A stretch of 8,222 bases of DNA from an uncultured Taibaiella sp. (GTDB lineage: Bacteria > Bacteroidota > Bacteroidia > Chitinophagales > Chitinophagaceae), in assembly GCA_946886975.1 (NCBI GenBank), contig CAMPJV010000107.1:1-8222 (forward strand), given 5' to 3'. The stretch's first letter is position 1, and every line of letters starts with the position of its first letter. Below are positions 5,782 through 8,222 of the stretch, in pieces. Made by a program: the position numbers and the translations under genes. The notes under the pieces are model-generated. The model ran no database searches, was not told the DNA's origin, and saw nothing but the letters and a program-made list of their open reading frames with translations.

Positions 5782-5930
5782 CCGTTAAAGATAGACTCCC
5801 TGAAGGAGTTCCTGAAGCGGCCCTCCTTTGGCAGGTTCTGGTGGCACGGACAGCCTGGTTCAAAATGGCAAAATAGATTGCCTGTTTCCCACCTCCCCTT
5901 TCGTATTTTTACGGCGGAATTAATTAATAT
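5782..5930. other. Divergent intergenic region between the FAD oxidoreductase gene and leuS
   Basis: This 149-nt gap is the largest in the window and must serve both divergent genes. It contains a small stem ACTCC/GGAGT (5795-5799 with 5805-5809), a C-rich run near 5885-5901, and an AT-rich end with the 10-nt palindrome ATTAATTAAT (5919-5928) just before the leuS ATG. Candidate promoter elements on the plus strand are listed separately. On the minus strand a TATCTTTA box (5793-5786) lies 4 nt from the oxidoreductase ATG but has no matching upstream element. I see no tRNA, T-box or other recognisable leader for leuS. Confidence 0.5.
5878..5911 (+). promoter_or_regulatory. Possible leuS promoter (weak)
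   Basis: TTG at 5878-5880 and TATTTTTA at 5904-5911 are separated by 23 nt. The second box matches TAnnTTTG except for a final A, and the spacing is at the long end of what is reported for Bacteroidota. If real, transcription would start about 5916-5920, giving a leader of 10-15 nt made of the AT-rich ATTAATTAAT. This is a weak call, made mainly because a promoter is needed here. Confidence 0.3.
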
Positions 5931-8222
5931 ATGGAATACGCATTCAGGGAGATTGAGCAGAAGTGGAAGAAATACTGGAAGGAAAACAATATTTACAAGG
6001 TAGAGAATCCCCATGGCAGCAAAGAAAGTAAGCCTAAGTTCTATATACTTGACATGTTCCCCTACCCCAGCGGAGCAGGTCTTCACGTTGGCCATCCGCT
6101 AGGTTATATCGCCTCAGATATTTATGCCCGCTATAAAAGGCTGAAGGGATTTAATGTTTTACATCCTATGGGCTTTGACGCCTTTGGCTTGCCGGCAGAG
6201 CAGTATGCAATAGAGACGGGGCAACATCCCGCAGATACTACTGAGGAGAACATCAAACGTTATAAGCAGCAGATGGATAATATTGGCTTCTGCTACGACT
6301 GGAGCCGTGAGGTCCGTACATCTGATCCGAAGTACTATAAGTGGACTCAGTGGATATTCCTCGAACTCTTCCATAGCTGGTATGACAGAAAGATCGGTAA
6401 GGCTCGCCCGACAAGCGAGCTGATCGAAATATTTGAAAAGGAGGGAAATGGCAATATCCCCTGCCCTCCCGATGATTCGGTTTGCTTTGATGCCAAGACC
6501 TGGAAGACCTGGACAGCTAAGGAACAAAGGGACGTGCTGATGCAATACCGCCTTGCTTATCTGGGCTATGCTGATGTGTGGTGGTGTGAGGCCTTAGGTA
6601 CTGTGCTGGCCAACGACGAAGTTGTTAATGGTGTATCCGAACGCGGTGGCTTCCCGGTAGAGAAGAGAACTATGCGCCAATGGTTCCTTCGCATTACAGA
6701 ATATGCCGAGAGGCTCCTTGCGGGACTGGAAGAACTGGACTGGAGCGATGCCATGAAGGAAATGCAGCGCAACTGGATAGGAAAAAGTACTGGCGCTGAG
6801 ATCAGCTTCGAGATACAGGATATGTATGGCAAGCTCATTACTGTATTTACGACACGCCCTGACACCATATTCGGGGTAGACTTCATGGTGCTTGCTCCCG
6901 AGCATCAGATGGTAGATGAGATAACTTCGGCTGCGCAAAAAGCGGAAGTAGAGAAGTATAAGCAGTATGTAAAGAGCCGCTCTGAGCGGGAGCGGTTAAC
7001 CGATGTCAAGCAAATTACCGGATGTTTCACGGGGGCATATGCGCTGCATCCGGTGGCTCACAAGATAGTCCCCATCTGGATATCAGAATATGTCCTTGCC
7101 GGGTATGGCACAGGTGCAATCATGGCTGTGCCTAGTGGCGATAGCAGAGACCATGCTTTTGCAAAGCACTTCGATATATCTATTACCAATATATTCGGCA
7201 AGCTCTATAATGGTGAAGAGGCTTACACGGAAAAAGAGGGTGTGCTGGACAACAGCGGGTTCCTCAGTGGCATAGAAATTAAGAAAGCCGGCGAGATAGC
7301 CGTTAGGGCGATAGAAGATGCCGGCGCAGGCAAGCCTAAGATAAATTATAAGATGAGGGATGCTGGGTTCAGCCGCCAGCGCTACTGGGGTGAGCCCTTC
7401 CCAATAATCTATGTCAATGAGGTGCCCTACGCTATTGACGAGAAAGAAGTGAAGTTAGATAACACTTCAGGAAAGCTTCCCGTCGAACTACCAAAGGTCA
7501 GCAGCTACTCTCCGTCGCTTAGCGGAGAAGGGCCCCTCGCCAATATAGAGAAATGGGTTAATACTCCTGCAGGCAAAAGAGAGACGAGCACTATGCCCGG
7601 CTATGCAGGAAGTAGCTGGTATTTCCTGCGATATACAGACCCGCACAACAATAAGGAAATGGCCTCCCGCTCCGCTACAGACTACTGGCAGGAGGTGGAC
7701 ATATACATTGGCGGAACTGAACATGCGGTGGGCCATTTGCTCTATAGCAGGATGTGGACCAAAGCCCTTTACGATCTCGGGCATATTGCGTTCGATGAGC
7801 CCTTTAAGAAACTGATCAACCAGGGCATGATCCAGGGCAGCTCCCGCTTTGTGTATAGAATACATGGCACCAATCAGTTCGTGTCCTACGGCATGAAGGA
7901 CAAGATGGTAACAGACGAGCTGCATGTAGATGTAAGTCTTGTGAACGGTGTAGAACTCAATACGGAGGCCTTCAGGAAATGGAGACCCGAGTTCGCTGAT
8001 GCAGAGTTTATACTGGAGGGCGATAAGTACATCTGCGGCACTGCGGTGGAAAAAATGAGCAAGAGCAAGTACAACGTCGTAAACCCAGACGATATCGTTG
8101 CTCAGTTCGGCGCCGATACCTTCCGTATGTACGAGATGTTCCTTGGACCTATAGATGTTAGCAAACCCTGGGATACGAAAGGCATAGAGGGTGTTCACCG
8201 CTTTCTAAAGAAAATGTGGCGA
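5931..8222 (+). CDS. leuS: Leucyl-tRNA synthetase, 3' end outside window
   Basis: Class I aminoacyl-tRNA synthetase charging tRNA-Leu in the cytoplasm. I translated the frame from ATG 5931 to the right edge and found 764 uninterrupted codons; the anticodon-binding and C-terminal domains (roughly the last 160-180 residues, judged by usual length) are missing. The class I motif HVGH is at residues 52-55 and KMSKS at 708-712. The CP1 editing domain is intact: TTRPDTIFG (307-315) with T307, T308 and D311, and GTGAIMAVPSGDSRD (393-407) with D404 and D407. The zinc module retains only C219 of the usual cysteines (WWCEALGTVLANDEV), as I recall for Bacteroidota LeuRS. A leucine-specific insert precedes KMSKS (about 635-700). 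The gene is divergent from the FAD oxidoreductase gene. No Shine-Dalgarno; the start is preceded by AT-rich DNA. Confidence 0.97.
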   Translation, partial: MEYAFREIEQKWKKYWKENNIYKVENPHGSKESKPKFYILDMFPYPSGAGLHVGHPLGYIASDIYARYKRLKGFNVLHPMGFDAFGLPAEQYAIETGQHPADTTEENIKRYKQQMDNIGFCYDWSREVRTSDPKYYKWTQWIFLELFHSWYDRKIGKARPTSELIEIFEKEGNGNIPCPPDDSVCFDAKTWKTWTAKEQRDVLMQYRLAYLGYADVWWCEALGTVLANDEVVNGVSERGGFPVEKRTMRQWFLRITEYAERLLAGLEELDWSDAMKEMQRNWIGKSTGAEISFEIQDMYGKLITVFTTRPDTIFGVDFMVLAPEHQMVDEITSAAQKAEVEKYKQYVKSRSERERLTDVKQITGCFTGAYALHPVAHKIVPIWISEYVLAGYGTGAIMAVPSGDSRDHAFAKHFDISITNIFGKLYNGEEAYTEKEGVLDNSGFLSGIEIKKAGEIAVRAIEDAGAGKPKINYKMRDAGFSRQRYWGEPFPIIYVNEVPYAIDEKEVKLDNTSGKLPVELPKVSSYSPSLSGEGPLANIEKWVNTPAGKRETSTMPGYAGSSWYFLRYTDPHNNKEMASRSATDYWQEVDIYIGGTEHAVGHLLYSRMWTKALYDLGHIAFDEPFKKLINQGMIQGSSRFVYRIHGTNQFVSYGMKDKMVTDELHVDVSLVNGVELNTEAFRKWRPEFADAEFILEGDKYICGTAVEKMSKSKYNVVNPDDIVAQFGADTFRMYEMFLGPIDVSKPWDTKGIEGVHRFLKKMWR

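Noticed and set aside
5786..5793. TATCTTTA on the minus strand as a promoter -7 box for the FAD oxidoreductase gene
   Set aside because: It matches 7 of 8 positions but has no TTTG or TTG at 17-23 nt upstream, and such a match is expected by chance in AT-rich DNA.
5795..5809. ACTCC-CTGAA-GGAGT hairpin in the leuS upstream region as a terminator or leader element
   Set aside because: The stem is only 5 bp with no T-run, and it lies between divergent genes where no terminator is needed.
7488..8198. A 236-codon open frame on the minus strand inside leuS
   Set aside because: It is antisense to an intact, strongly conserved leuS reading frame with editing domain and KMSKS. The translated product shows no recognisable motif, so it is a codon-usage shadow.
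1..8222. Mobile element, CRISPR, tRNA, toxin-antitoxin or defence genes
   Set aside because: I looked for direct repeats, inverted-repeat ends, cloverleaf-like sequences and unassigned small genes on both strands and found none. The gaps are too short and the genes are all recognisable chromosomal types.

Overview
The window reads as ordinary chromosomal housekeeping DNA from a member of the Bacteroidota, most likely Chitinophagaceae or a close relative. The evidence is threefold. First, there are lineage-type proteins: a DUF3822 protein directly ahead of rsmD and coaD, a Bacteroidota-style LeuRS with a degraded zinc module, and a Nudix protein with an N-terminal extension typical of the phylum as I recall it. 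Second, no start codon is preceded by a clear Shine-Dalgarno sequence. Third, a textbook Bacteroidota promoter (TTTG, 20 nt, TAnnTTTG) lies in front of pyrE. The placement is from memory of family features, not from a search.

Layout from left to right. (1) Positions 1-1339, plus strand: a tight cluster of the 3' end of a DUF3822 gene, rsmD (16S rRNA m2G966 methyltransferase) and coaD (phosphopantetheine adenylyltransferase), joined by a 13-nt overlap and then zero spacing. (2) Positions 1336-2412, minus strand: a small DUF1232 membrane-associated protein and a Nudix hydrolase, separated by about 130 nt containing a perfect 13-nt inverted repeat. (3) Positions 2462-4645, plus strand: pyrE (orotate phosphoribosyltransferase), a UbiA-family prenyltransferase and maf (nucleotide pyrophosphatase), with gaps of 8 nt and then an 8-nt overlap, so probably one operon driven by the promoter at 2423-2454. 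(4) Positions 4642-5781, minus strand: a DAO-type FAD-dependent oxidoreductase of unknown substrate. (5) Positions 5931-8222, plus strand: leuS (leucyl-tRNA synthetase), open to the right edge and missing its C-terminal part.

The genes share broad themes rather than a single pathway: translation (rsmD, leuS), cofactor and nucleotide supply (coaD, pyrE) and nucleotide-pool cleaning (maf, perhaps the Nudix protein). The DUF3822, DUF1232, UbiA-family and FAD oxidoreductase proteins have no firm function. Strand switches are very compact: both convergent pairs share overlapping stop codons, and the divergent Nudix/pyrE pair is only 49 nt apart.

I found no mobile element, CRISPR array, tRNA, rRNA, toxin-antitoxin pair or defence system, and no clear undescribed system. 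The points most worth a second look are a glycine in the usual Asp/Asn position of the RsmD catalytic motif, the likely leaderless pyrE transcript, the doubly repeated stop-over-stop arrangement, and the operator-like palindrome upstream of the DUF1232 gene.
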